DNA of 16,310 bases from an uncultured bacterium (GTDB lineage Bacteria > Cyanobacteriota > Vampirovibrionia > Gastranaerophilales > Gastranaerophilaceae): NCBI GenBank assembly GCA_902772945.1, contig CACYCU010000081.1:1-16310 (forward strand), given 5' to 3'. This document shows positions 8,329 through 15,535 of this stretch, one piece after another. Numbering within the stretch: the first letter of the stretch is position 1; each line of letters starts with the position of its first letter. A model generated the notes under the pieces. It saw nothing but the letters and a program-made list of their open reading frames with translations, did not search any database and was not told where the DNA came from. The position numbers and the translations under genes were made by a program.

Positions 8329-8484
8329 ATATTCTCCTTTTTCTGTATATTGTCTTGATAATTAAATAAAAACAAAATTATTTAAAAAAGTGCTATTTTT
8401 TATCTACAAAATATATACTAAAATGCAAAACCATTGTATAGACGATGTTTCAAGTGCACATTTGTCTTAACATTTTGTTACATT
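8329..8484 (-). other. Intergenic region before the RHH gene
   Basis: AT-rich, no coding sequence. The only tidy element is the palindrome CATTTTAAAATG, which overlaps the stop of the upstream gene and has no U-tract, so it is a poor terminator. A promoter for the RHH gene must lie here, but I cannot choose among several weak candidates. Confidence 0.4.
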
Positions 8485-8907
8485 TTAAAATGCTTTTATC
8501 AAAAATACTTGAATATTGTTATCAAGTCTTTCAATTCTTTTAACATATTTCATATCAGTTATATCCGTCAAAATAAGAACCACTGCAGGTTTCTTTCCTG
8601 TCATTTTTGCATAATAAAGAGCTTGACCTATACTTTCTGCCCATTTTTTTGCAAAATCAAATTCAACAGCATACTCCTTCGTCAAACAATCAACCCTTGT
8701 TGCATCCCAAAGCCTAAATTCTTTTTGTCCAAAACTCGGGGTACACCACTGATTGACATAATATGATTCAACCTCACCGCTTTTCATTGTTTGCATTTCA
8801 TAAAGGCTTTTTGGAACATAATTTAGCCCAAAATAAAGTAATCCCGAAGCAATTAATACAAGCGAGATTACAAATTTTATAAATTTATTTTTATATTTTT
8901 TTCGCAT
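8485..8907 (-). CDS. Membrane-anchored PD-(D/E)XK-like nuclease-fold protein
   Basis: 140 aa. A basic N-terminus and one hydrophobic segment (about 10-31) would anchor it in the inner membrane with the rest outside. The globular part has D73 (TRVDCLT), E82-F-D84 with K87/K88 (VEFDFAKKW), and Q95-A-L-Y-Y99, the QxxxY element of RecB-type nucleases, followed by a hydrophobic strand (AVVLILTD). This order D...ExD(..K)...QxxxY with alternating strand and helix is the PD-(D/E)XK pattern. The central Lys is displaced, so activity is uncertain. Cys55 and Cys74 could pair if the domain is periplasmic. It follows the pentapeptide gene by 3 nt and is last in the signalling operon. Function unknown; a nuclease acting on imported or extracellular DNA is one possibility. 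Confidence 0.75.
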   Translation of the reverse strand: MRKKYKNKFIKFVISLVLIASGLLYFGLNYVPKSLYEMQTMKSGEVESYYVNQWCTPSFGQKEFRLWDATRVDCLTKEYAVEFDFAKKWAESIGQALYYAKMTGKKPAVVLILTDITDMKYVKRIERLDNNIQVFLIKAF

Positions 8908-8910
8908 AAA

Positions 8911-9441
8911 TTACCAATCAGAGGGCTCTGAATCTTCCTCATCTTCAAGTGAAGACAAATCGTGATGGCTTGCACCGTCAAAATCATCAGGAAGCAAATC
9001 ATCACTTGGCCATATTGTGTCATCATCATACCTGCTTGCATTTAAATTAACCGAAGCTGTTAAGTCAGAATTTGATAAATCTGTTTCAGATAAAATACAT
9101 CCGGCCATATCTGCATCCGAAAAGTTACAATATGTCATTTCAGCATAGCTGCAATCAGCACCGGTCAATAAAGCATCTGAAAAGTCGCATTCCAACACCT
9201 TTGCTCTTGTAAAATCAACAGAAGTTAAATCACAATTGGAAAAATTGACAAACGACAAATTACAGTCCGCAAAAGAGCTTGAATTTATATCAGCATCGGA
9301 AAAATCAATTTCTGAAAGTGAAATTCCTGAAAAATCTACTTCAGACAAATCAACTTCTCCTTGTTCAGCTTTCCACTCATTATATTTTTCCGGGGTTTTT
9401 CTTAATAATTCAACCAATTCTTCTTTTGTATAATCTATCAT
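8911..9441 (-). CDS. Pentapeptide-repeat protein
   Basis: 176 aa, cytoplasmic by sequence. The N-terminus (YTKEELVELLRKTPEKYNEW) matches the helical cap often found before pentapeptide repeats. Residues about 30-135 are consecutive A(D/N)LXX-like repeats with Leu/Phe at the centre (VDLSE VDFSG ISLSE IDFSD, then ANCxL and xVDFT types), predicting a right-handed quadrilateral beta-helix of about five coils. The last 40 residues are very acidic (DDDTIWPSDDLLPDDFD, EDEEDSEP). Such proteins are scaffolds; a subset (Qnr/MfpA) mimic DNA and bind gyrase, and the acidic tail could fit that, but nothing here proves it. ATG with AGGAG 6 nt upstream, 22 nt after the second response regulator. Confidence 0.9.
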   Translation of the reverse strand: MIDYTKEELVELLRKTPEKYNEWKAEQGEVDLSEVDFSGISLSEIDFSDADINSSSFADCNLSFVNFSNCDLTSVDFTRAKVLECDFSDALLTGADCSYAEMTYCNFSDADMAGCILSETDLSNSDLTASVNLNASRYDDDTIWPSDDLLPDDFDGASHHDLSSLEDEEDSEPSDW

Positions 9442-9463
9442 TTAATTCTCCTTGAATTGTATT

Positions 9464-10054
9464 CTACACTATTTCAGCTTGCATGGCAAGCAGTACGGCT
9501 TGAGTTCTGTTTGTAACTTTTAATTTTTTAAATATACTATTTAAATGTGTTTTGACTGTAACTTCTTTTACAACCAATTTTTCCGCTATTTCTTTATTTG
9601 AATTTCCTTTTGCGGCAAGTGACAGTACTTCTTTTTCCTTTGATGTTAATTCAATATTATATTGAGTTTTTGGCTTTGGTTTATCAACCCAAGATGAGCG
9701 TCTTAAAACAGCTTCCATCCTCGCCAATAAATTTGGTAAAATAAACGGTTTTACAATATAATCATCTGCTCCGTTTTTCAGGCCTGAAACCATTTTTTGA
9801 TCTTCATTTACTGCTGTTAACATTATAACCGGCAAATGTTTATATTTTTCATTTGAGCGAATAGCTTTTAAAGTTTGCCATCCATCCATATTCGGCATCA
9901 TTACATCCAAAAGAACAATGTCAATATTATTTTCTTTCGAAAGTATTTTTAGTGCTTGTACACCATCTAAAGCCGTCTGTACTTCATATCCGTAAAATGG
10001 AAGTGCGTCTTTTAAATATTTTGAGTTGTCATCAACCAATAATACGTTTGCCAT
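9464..10054 (-). CDS. Response regulator, REC plus LuxR-type HTH (second of pair)
   Basis: 196 aa. I start at ATG 10054, behind AGAGG overlapping the previous stop; an upstream in-frame TTG would add MCRGT without a ribosome site. The receiver domain (1-120) has acidic pair D8-D9, phospho-acceptor D50 in VLLDVMMPN, T80, and K102 in YIVKPF, a complete active site of OmpR/CheY flavour. The C-terminal LuxR HTH (about 132-190) contains LTSKEKEVLSLAAKGNSNKE, then VTVKTHLNSIFKKLKV. Phosphorylation should drive DNA binding. No kinase gene is adjacent. It follows the first regulator with a gap of only 7 nt, so the two are cotranscribed. Confidence 0.93.
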   Translation of the reverse strand: MANVLLVDDNSKYLKDALPFYGYEVQTALDGVQALKILSKENNIDIVLLDVMMPNMDGWQTLKAIRSNEKYKHLPVIMLTAVNEDQKMVSGLKNGADDYIVKPFILPNLLARMEAVLRRSSWVDKPKPKTQYNIELTSKEKEVLSLAAKGNSNKEIAEKLVVKEVTVKTHLNSIFKKLKVTNRTQAVLLAMQAEIV

Positions 10055-10061
10055 TGTTCCT

Positions 10062-10709
10062 CTACACAATTTTGTTTTTCAAGGCCTTTAATGCTGCTTG
10101 CAATCTATCATCAACTTCCAATTTCTGTAAAATATTTGCGACATGAGCTTTTGTTGTATTAATACTTATAACAAGAATTTGAGCTATTTCCATATTACTG
10201 TAACCCTCAGTCATAAGCTTTAATATTTGAGCTTCACGAGCAGTCAAATCATAATCTTTAGGGTTGCCTGCTGTTTCCACAGGAGAAGTGTTTGAACTCG
10301 CATTCAAAACTATATGGGCAATACTCGGGTCAAACCAAGCAGCGCCATCAGCAACTGATTGAACGACTTGAACCAATCTCTGTGGATTAATCTCTTTTGA
10401 ACAATAGGCATTAGCACCGGCTTTCAAGCTGTTCAAAACTTCCTTTTCTTCATTGTGAGAAGTCAAAATAATAACTTTTACATCTTTATTAGAATTTTTA
10501 ATTTGTCTTGTTGCTTCAATACCATTCATATTAGGCAAGCCTAAATCCATAATAACTATATCAATTTTGTTATTATTAAAAATTTCTATAGCAGCTTCTG
10601 CTGATTCAGCTTCGTAGATATTTTCCACGTAATCAACACCTTCAAAAGTTGTCTTTAAACCAAATCTTGTAAGCTCATGATCTTCCACTATTAAAATATT
10701 TTGTTTCAT
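10062..10709 (-). CDS. Response regulator, NarL/FixJ type (first of pair)
   Basis: 215 aa. Receiver domain (1-125) with acidic pair E9-D10, phospho-acceptor D55 in IVIMDLGLPN, T83 and K105 (CSKE), typical of NarL/UhpA regulators. The LuxR HTH (about 153-210) contains LTAREAQILKLMTEGYSNME and NTTKAHVANILQKLEV. The recognition helix reads INTTKAHVANIL, where most relatives have TVKTHV. The start overlaps the TPR gene stop as ATGA (4 nt). Its receiver differs clearly from that of the following regulator, so the pair is not a recent duplication. Confidence 0.93.
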   Translation of the reverse strand: MKQNILIVEDHELTRFGLKTTFEGVDYVENIYEAESAEAAIEIFNNNKIDIVIMDLGLPNMNGIEATRQIKNSNKDVKVIILTSHNEEKEVLNSLKAGANAYCSKEINPQRLVQVVQSVADGAAWFDPSIAHIVLNASSNTSPVETAGNPKDYDLTAREAQILKLMTEGYSNMEIAQILVISINTTKAHVANILQKLEVDDRLQAALKALKNKIV

Positions 10710-12226
10710 ATTTTTAATTCCTCTTTTGCGGGTTGATAATCCGGATTTATTAGCAACGACTTTTTAAAATACGATGATGCATCAAGCCCTTGTTTTTTTG
10801 CTAGTATACCTTGATAATAATAATACCTATAATCATTTTCGTCAATATAGTTTGCCGTTCGCAACATTTTTTTTGCATCTGTAAAATTCCCTTGTTCAAT
10901 AAACATTCTGCCCAAATCAATCCAGGCATCTTTATAATTTATATTTATTGCAAGAGCTTTTTTCAAATACGCAAGTTCTTTATTTTTATTTTGAAGAGCA
11001 ACTTTGTAATAAGCTATATAACAATCATCAAAATTCTTCAAAAGCTTTTCATAAATATCCAGAGCTTTTTTATCTTTTCCAAGCTGTTCATAAACAAGAG
11101 CTATTCTCACTGCTGGTTCATAAGATTTTTTATCAATTGATTCAGCATCTTTGTAATACTTCATTGCTGTTTTATAATCTTTATTCTTATAATTTAAATC
11201 ACCCAAAACCATTAATGCCATTGCATTATTTGAAATTTTACAGGATTTTTGTGCTGCATCCTGCGCTTTTTCATAATCCTGAGAATTAAAATATACTCTT
11301 GACAATAACGAATAAACATTTTTGTTTAATTTTTTCTTGTTGCTTAACGCTCCCTGTAATGTTCTTATGGCTTTTATATTTTCGCCTTCGTAAAAATAAT
11401 AGTATCCTAAATGATACATTTTCTCCGAATAATTTTTTTTAGATTTATACAAAACATATTGTTCAAGTGAAAGTACTTTTTGGGTAAAGTCTGTTGAATA
11501 AAGTTTTTGTGCTTTTATGTAATCCAAAAATTTTATTGCGCTTTGCGGTTTTTTACCTTGTGAAAGTATTTCCGCCTTTAGTTTTTTATAATTAAGATTA
11601 TTAGGATTCATTTTAATCGCAATATCAATATATTTTCCGGCCTCTAAAAATTCATTGGATTTCAAATTTCCCAAAGCTGCCAAATAATTTGCATAATCAG
11701 ATTCTGAAATCAGTTTTGTATTTTTTATTAATTCTGCGGTTGCTTCTCTGCTTTGATCATTATAAATAATATTTGAGAACACTTCCCCCAAATATATTTC
11801 ATCATCAACTTTTAAAGTTTTTGCCGGATAATAATATAATTTTATATCTCCATCAACAAAACCGGACAGGGATTTATCATTAACTTTTGACAACGCTAAT
11901 TCAGAAAGATTAAAAAATCCAATATCTGCCATATTTTCAGCAAAATTTATATACGCACAATCATTAGAATCTATTGTTTCAATAAGAATTTTAAAATCAT
12001 TATATGCAGACTTTACATTACTTTGAACAAATCTTTCAAAAGCAAATACATATTGGTTATGAATGTCATTATGAGTTAGTGTTGCTTTTTTTATAGGCAT
12101 GGCAATAGTATTTTCCAAAATTGGTTGAGGATTTAACGGATTAGCAGGAGAAATACTGTCAAACCCTTCTCCAAAGACTGTTTGACCAGCTAAAACAAGA
12201 CATATTAAAAAACCGATTTTTCTCAT
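10706..12226 (-). CDS. Exported tetratricopeptide-repeat protein
   Basis: 506 aa. The N-terminus MRKIGFLICLVLAGQTVFGEG is a signal peptide with probable cleavage near Gly19. A unique stretch (about 20-170) is followed by a long run of TPRs from about 180 to the end: recognisable units include EAGKYIDIAIKMNPNN, YEKAQDAAQKSCKIS, YKTAMKYYKDAESIDKKS, KKALDIYEKLLKNFDD and FTDAKKMLRTANYIDEN. TPR arrays bind other proteins, so this is likely a periplasmic scaffold or sensor partner. The start overlaps the HD-GYP stop by 1 nt (TAATG), and the end overlaps the response regulator start by 4 nt, so all are translated together. Direct partner unknown. Confidence 0.88.
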   Translation of the reverse strand: MRKIGFLICLVLAGQTVFGEGFDSISPANPLNPQPILENTIAMPIKKATLTHNDIHNQYVFAFERFVQSNVKSAYNDFKILIETIDSNDCAYINFAENMADIGFFNLSELALSKVNDKSLSGFVDGDIKLYYYPAKTLKVDDEIYLGEVFSNIIYNDQSREATAELIKNTKLISESDYANYLAALGNLKSNEFLEAGKYIDIAIKMNPNNLNYKKLKAEILSQGKKPQSAIKFLDYIKAQKLYSTDFTQKVLSLEQYVLYKSKKNYSEKMYHLGYYYFYEGENIKAIRTLQGALSNKKKLNKNVYSLLSRVYFNSQDYEKAQDAAQKSCKISNNAMALMVLGDLNYKNKDYKTAMKYYKDAESIDKKSYEPAVRIALVYEQLGKDKKALDIYEKLLKNFDDCYIAYYKVALQNKNKELAYLKKALAININYKDAWIDLGRMFIEQGNFTDAKKMLRTANYIDENDYRYYYYQGILAKKQGLDASSYFKKSLLINPDYQPAKEELKI

Positions 12227-13932
12227 TAATCTTTGTTCCCCGCATAATAATAATTAAACAAGTCTGATATATTTTTATTTGGGCTGTTTTCATCTGTAAT
12301 GAAATTATAAATATCCAGTATCGTATATTTACTCAAAGTTTCTACATCTTCAGGTTTGAAAAAATTATGATTTTCCGTTAAAAATACACGCACAATTTTA
12401 TCAGCTGATATTGACAAAAATTCGTCAACAAGCTTGCCGTCAAAATGCTTATCTTTTCCGCTTAAAAGTATATCTATAACATTTTGAATAGGCATTTTAT
12501 CACGATAATGACGTTTTGATGTAATTGCATCAAAAACATCAGCTACAGCTAAAATTCTACCCCCATATGGAATTTCTTCACCCTTCAAATGTCTGTAGTA
12601 ACCGGTTCCGTCATATTTTTCGTGGTGAGAACAAGCCATTTCCGTAATTATTTTAAAATCTTCTGACATATAAATTTTATCAAGAATGTCATGGGTTATT
12701 TTTACATGTTCTTGAATATGCTTGTATTCTTCATCAGTAAGTTTTCCTTCTTTTTGGAGAACAGAATCTCTTATACCTATTTTCCCTATATCATGGAGTA
12801 TTGCAGCTTTTTCAACGAGTTCCTTAAACTTTGCATCGCAATTTAGTTGCTCAACAAGCAGCATAGAATATAATTTTACCCTGCTTGAATGACCTGCTGT
12901 AATTTTATCACGCGCATCTATAGAAGTTGCAAGCGTATCAATAAAACTTTCAAACAATTCTTTTTGTTCTTTATAAAGTTCCTTTTGAATTTCAAATAAT
13001 TGAGCATTTTCAAGAGCGATAGACGCACTCCCGCCAATCGCAACAAGCAAATCCTCATCACCCTTTGTAAAAACACCTTCCAATTTGTTCAAAACCTGAA
13101 AAGCGCCTATAATTTCTTGATTATTGTTTTTGATAGGCATACAAAGAATTGTTTTGGTATGATAACCGGTTTTTTTATCTATGTCGGGATTAAACCTTGA
13201 ATCGCTATATGCATCAGAGATATTAAGCGGTTCACCCGTTTTAACAACGTATCCGGCAAGTCCTTTGTCGGCAGGAAATCTTATTTCCTGACTATCCATG
13301 CCGAGAGCAACTTTACTCCACAGTTCATTTCTTTCTTTGTCAAGCAAAAATACCGTACATCTGTCAGCCTGTATTGCAACTTTTGTTTCTTCTGCAATTA
13401 CCTTTAAAAGAACATTAATATCAGTAACAGCCGTAATTGAACGTCCTATTTTTACAAGAGACACTAACGGATCACTTTTTATCGGCATTTCAAATCCGAC
13501 ACCACTTTTAATTTGTTTTATCCTTGTTGTAACATAACCGGTAACAGAAAGTTCGTCTTCATATGTTAGTGCAAGATTTCTTGCATTTTCAAAATGTGCT
13601 AAAGCTACATCATTATTTCCTTCACCAAAGTCTATAGTACCTTGAGCGTATTCATTTACCAATTTTGCAGTATTGTTTTTTGAAAATTGTGCCATGTATC
13701 TGGCATCATTTAATAATTTTAAAGCTTCTCTAAAATTATTCTTATCAAGCAAATACATTGTCATTCCCAAAAGACTCAAAGATGTGGAAACATATTCATC
13801 TGATTTGTTTTCCGCATAGAATTTCTGCGCATTTTGAAAAACTTCAATCGCTCCTGTATAATTTTTATCCTCTAAAAGCCCTAGCCCGTTTTTTATAAGT
13901 TCATTATCACATTTAATCATTTTTTCCGCCAA
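12226..13932 (-). CDS. TPR-GAF-HD-GYP protein, probable c-di-GMP phosphodiesterase or sensor
   Basis: 568 aa, no signal peptide and no membrane helix. Residues about 8-125 are TPR-like helices (NYTGAIEVFQNAQKFY, FREALKLLNDARYMA, NNDVALAHFENARNLA). A GAF domain (about 160-315) contains ADRCTVFLLD, FPADKGLAGYVVKTGEPLNI and MPIKNNNQEIIGAFQVLNK. A coiled linker leads to the HD-GYP domain (about 335-535): HD metal pair H380-D381 in AAILHDIGKIG, HHEKYDGTGYY, and VADVFDAITSKRHYR. HD-GYP enzymes hydrolyse c-di-GMP to GMP. Here the GYP signature is GYY (444-446), while the metal ligands are kept, so activity is probable but partner binding by the GYP loop may differ. First gene of the operon; its promoter overlaps the divergent one. 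Confidence 0.93.
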   Translation of the reverse strand: MAEKMIKCDNELIKNGLGLLEDKNYTGAIEVFQNAQKFYAENKSDEYVSTSLSLLGMTMYLLDKNNFREALKLLNDARYMAQFSKNNTAKLVNEYAQGTIDFGEGNNDVALAHFENARNLALTYEDELSVTGYVTTRIKQIKSGVGFEMPIKSDPLVSLVKIGRSITAVTDINVLLKVIAEETKVAIQADRCTVFLLDKERNELWSKVALGMDSQEIRFPADKGLAGYVVKTGEPLNISDAYSDSRFNPDIDKKTGYHTKTILCMPIKNNNQEIIGAFQVLNKLEGVFTKGDEDLLVAIGGSASIALENAQLFEIQKELYKEQKELFESFIDTLATSIDARDKITAGHSSRVKLYSMLLVEQLNCDAKFKELVEKAAILHDIGKIGIRDSVLQKEGKLTDEEYKHIQEHVKITHDILDKIYMSEDFKIITEMACSHHEKYDGTGYYRHLKGEEIPYGGRILAVADVFDAITSKRHYRDKMPIQNVIDILLSGKDKHFDGKLVDEFLSISADKIVRVFLTENHNFFKPEDVETLSKYTILDIYNFITDENSPNKNISDLFNYYYAGNKD

Positions 13933-13933
13933 A

Positions 13934-13962
13934 TTTACATATGTATGTTTTTATTGTACAAT
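13934..13962 (+). promoter_or_regulatory. Promoter of the glycosyltransferase operon
   Basis: TTTACA (13934-13939), a 17-bp spacer and TACAAT (13957-13962), 36 bp before ATG 13999. Good match to the sigma70 consensus at ideal spacing. Confidence 0.55.
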
Positions 13963-13963
13963 A
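13952..13963. repeat. Perfect 12-bp palindrome TATTGTACAATA at the divergent promoters
   Basis: Fully self-complementary and holding the -10 elements of both divergent promoters. It may be merely the symmetric overlap of two TACAAT boxes, or an operator for a dimeric regulator. Confidence 0.6.
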
Positions 13964-13981
13964 TTTTTATAAATAAGACAA
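13953..13981 (-). promoter_or_regulatory. Promoter of the HD-GYP signalling operon
   Basis: On the minus strand TTGTCT (13981-13976), a 17-bp spacer and TACAAT (13958-13953), 21 bp before ATG 13932. The -10 overlaps the opposing -10 of the glycosyltransferase promoter within a palindrome. Confidence 0.55.
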
Positions 13982-13998
13982 ATTATAAAGGTTGTGTA

Positions 13999-14685
13999 AT
14001 GAAAAAGATTAGTGTTTTGATTCCTGTTTTTAATGAAGTTAATACACTTCTACAAATAATAAAAAAAGTTGAAGATGCTGATTTTTGTAATTTGGAAAAA
14101 GAAATTATCTTGATAGACGACTGTTCAACAGACGGAACAAAAGAGTTATATAAAGAAATTCCTTATAAAGTTATCTGCCACAACTACAATAGGGGCAAAG
14201 GTGCTGCATTGAGAACAGGTTTTGAGCAGGCAACAGGTGACATAATAATTATACAAGACGCCGATTTGGAATATGATCCTGTAGATTACAAACCACTTAT
14301 ACAATTAATTTTGGATGGTAAAGCGGATGTTTGCTACGGTTCCAGATTAACCGGCAGCAAGCCTTCTCGCTCATTCATGTTCCATCATTTGCTCGGAAAC
14401 AAATTTTTATCATTATTAACAAATATTCTGTACGGTTCAACTTTGACCGATATGGAAACATGTTATAAAGCTTTTAAAGCAGAATTTATAAAAGGTATAC
14501 AAATAAAATCCGACAGGTTTGATTTTGAACCTGAAATTACCGCAAAAGTTTTGAAACGAAAAGCCAGACTGTATGAATTACCTATATCATACTATGGCAG
14601 AGAATTTGCGGAAGGCAAAAAAATCACTTGGCGTGACGGATTTTATGCAATAATAGCATTAATAAAATATCGATTTACTGATTAG
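13999..14685 (+). CDS. DPM1-like family 2 glycosyltransferase
   Basis: 228 aa from ATG 13999 (AAAGG 7 nt upstream); an in-frame ATG at 13945 lies inside the promoter and is rejected. GT-A fold: MKKISVLIPVFNE strand, nucleotide-binding DDCSTDGT (40-47), RGKGAALRTGF, DAD metal motif D87-A-D89, GSRLTGS, and the acceptor-side TDMETCYKAF. The C-terminal SYYGREFAEGKKITWRDG is typical of dolichyl/polyprenyl-phosphate sugar synthases of the DPM1 group. It likely moves a sugar from a nucleotide donor to a polyprenyl phosphate at the cytoplasmic face. No C-terminal membrane helices are present, unlike GtrB. First gene of a three-gene operon; the stop codon overlaps the Shine-Dalgarno of the next gene. 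Confidence 0.9.
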   Translation: MKKISVLIPVFNEVNTLLQIIKKVEDADFCNLEKEIILIDDCSTDGTKELYKEIPYKVICHNYNRGKGAALRTGFEQATGDIIIIQDADLEYDPVDYKPLIQLILDGKADVCYGSRLTGSKPSRSFMFHHLLGNKFLSLLTNILYGSTLTDMETCYKAFKAEFIKGIQIKSDRFDFEPEITAKVLKRKARLYELPISYYGREFAEGKKITWRDGFYAIIALIKYRFTD

Positions 14686-14695
14686 GAGGGAATAA

Positions 14696-15535
14696 ATGAA
14701 AAAAATTATTTTATCACTTATGTTAACAGCATTTATGGCTGTTCCGGCTTTATCTGCTACTTGGAGTGCGGTAGATAGAGTGCCAACTGTAGGCAGTCAA
14801 ATTTTATCAAAAAACGGATTGCCGACAACAACAAAATTTGTAGTAACAGAAACTGCTGTTGTTAACAGCACATCTAACACAAATAATGAATTGTATATTC
14901 AAAAATCTGATTTAGGCTATACTGGAAACGACAACGAAGTTGCTGCAGTAATTGCCCAAGAACTCGGAACTATAATTAATGCAAACGCTTCTAAGAAAAA
15001 ATTTGTTTCAAATATTGCATCAGCATTTGCCGGCAGCTTAGAAACAGAAGAAGCCCAAAATAGAGCTATCTTGCTTAATCAAATTTCTCTAAATTCAATG
15101 TCTGAAAAAGATCAAATGAATGCAGATATTACAGGTATTGATTTGATGATTCAAGCCGGTTACAATCCACTTGCAATGATTGTAGTCTTAGGCAAAAAAC
15201 CAGGAACAACCTGGGAAGTTATGACAGGAAAATTAAACAACATAAAACGCACAACATACATTTTTGATTACCTGACTTATAATTATCCGTCAAAAATCCA
15301 AGCGGGATACAATTGCCAAGAATACAGAAACTTTCTTGCATATATTGAACCAACAATAACTGAAAGAAACTCAAGCAAAAGAGCTTTGAAAAAATTCCAA
15401 AAAACTCAAGCAAAATTGAAAAAAGAAAGAGCAAAACAAATCGCTAAATATAAAGCAACCGGCGGTCTAAACGGCTGGGATGCTTCATATCAAATTTTGA
15501 AAAACCTTTCTGAACAATCTGAAGTCAAAAAATAA
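14696..15535 (+). CDS. Exported M48-like protein lacking zinc ligands (pseudopeptidase)
   Basis: 279 aa. MKKIILSLMLTAFMAVPALSA is a clear signal peptide (cleavage about 21). A strong AGGAGGG (14684-14690) sits 5 nt before ATG. The body follows the M48 metalloprotease layout: DNEVAAVIAQELGTIINAN lines up with the family's DELAAVIGHEIGHVVNRH, and NADITGIDLMIQAGYNPLA with EADRxGLxxMxxAGYDPxA. The HExxH site reads QELGT (88-92), so both His are lost while the Glu is kept, and the third ligand of ExxAD is Gln140 (QMNAD). All three zinc ligands are therefore missing and it should not be a zinc protease. It may act as a chaperone-like or substrate-binding envelope protein. A basic coiled segment (about 225-255, KRALKKFQKTQAKLKKERAK) is an addition. 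The final A of the stop is the first base of the next ATG. Confidence 0.85.
   Translation: MKKIILSLMLTAFMAVPALSATWSAVDRVPTVGSQILSKNGLPTTTKFVVTETAVVNSTSNTNNELYIQKSDLGYTGNDNEVAAVIAQELGTIINANASKKKFVSNIASAFAGSLETEEAQNRAILLNQISLNSMSEKDQMNADITGIDLMIQAGYNPLAMIVVLGKKPGTTWEVMTGKLNNIKRTTYIFDYLTYNYPSKIQAGYNCQEYRNFLAYIEPTITERNSSKRALKKFQKTQAKLKKERAKQIAKYKATGGLNGWDASYQILKNLSEQSEVKK

Noticed and set aside
8479..8490. Palindrome CATTTTAAAATG as a terminator of the signalling operon
   Set aside because: It is all A/T apart from the ends, overlaps the stop codon and has no following U-tract.
8911..9441. Pentapeptide protein as a Qnr-type resistance factor
   Set aside because: Repeats are fewer than in Qnr, there is a long acidic tail, and the operon context is signalling; no resistance link is visible.
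10055..10069. TTG start adding MCRGT to the second response regulator
   Set aside because: No ribosome site precedes it, while AGAGG lies before ATG 10054, which begins the receiver domain properly.
9464..10709. The two response regulators as a recent tandem duplication
   Set aside because: Their receivers differ in acidic pair, Lys context and HTH sequence, so they come from different subfamilies.
13945..13998. Longer glycosyltransferase start at ATG 13945
   Set aside because: It overlaps the promoter -10 and adds 18 residues not part of the GT2 fold; ATG 13999 has an AAAGG site and begins at the conserved first strand.
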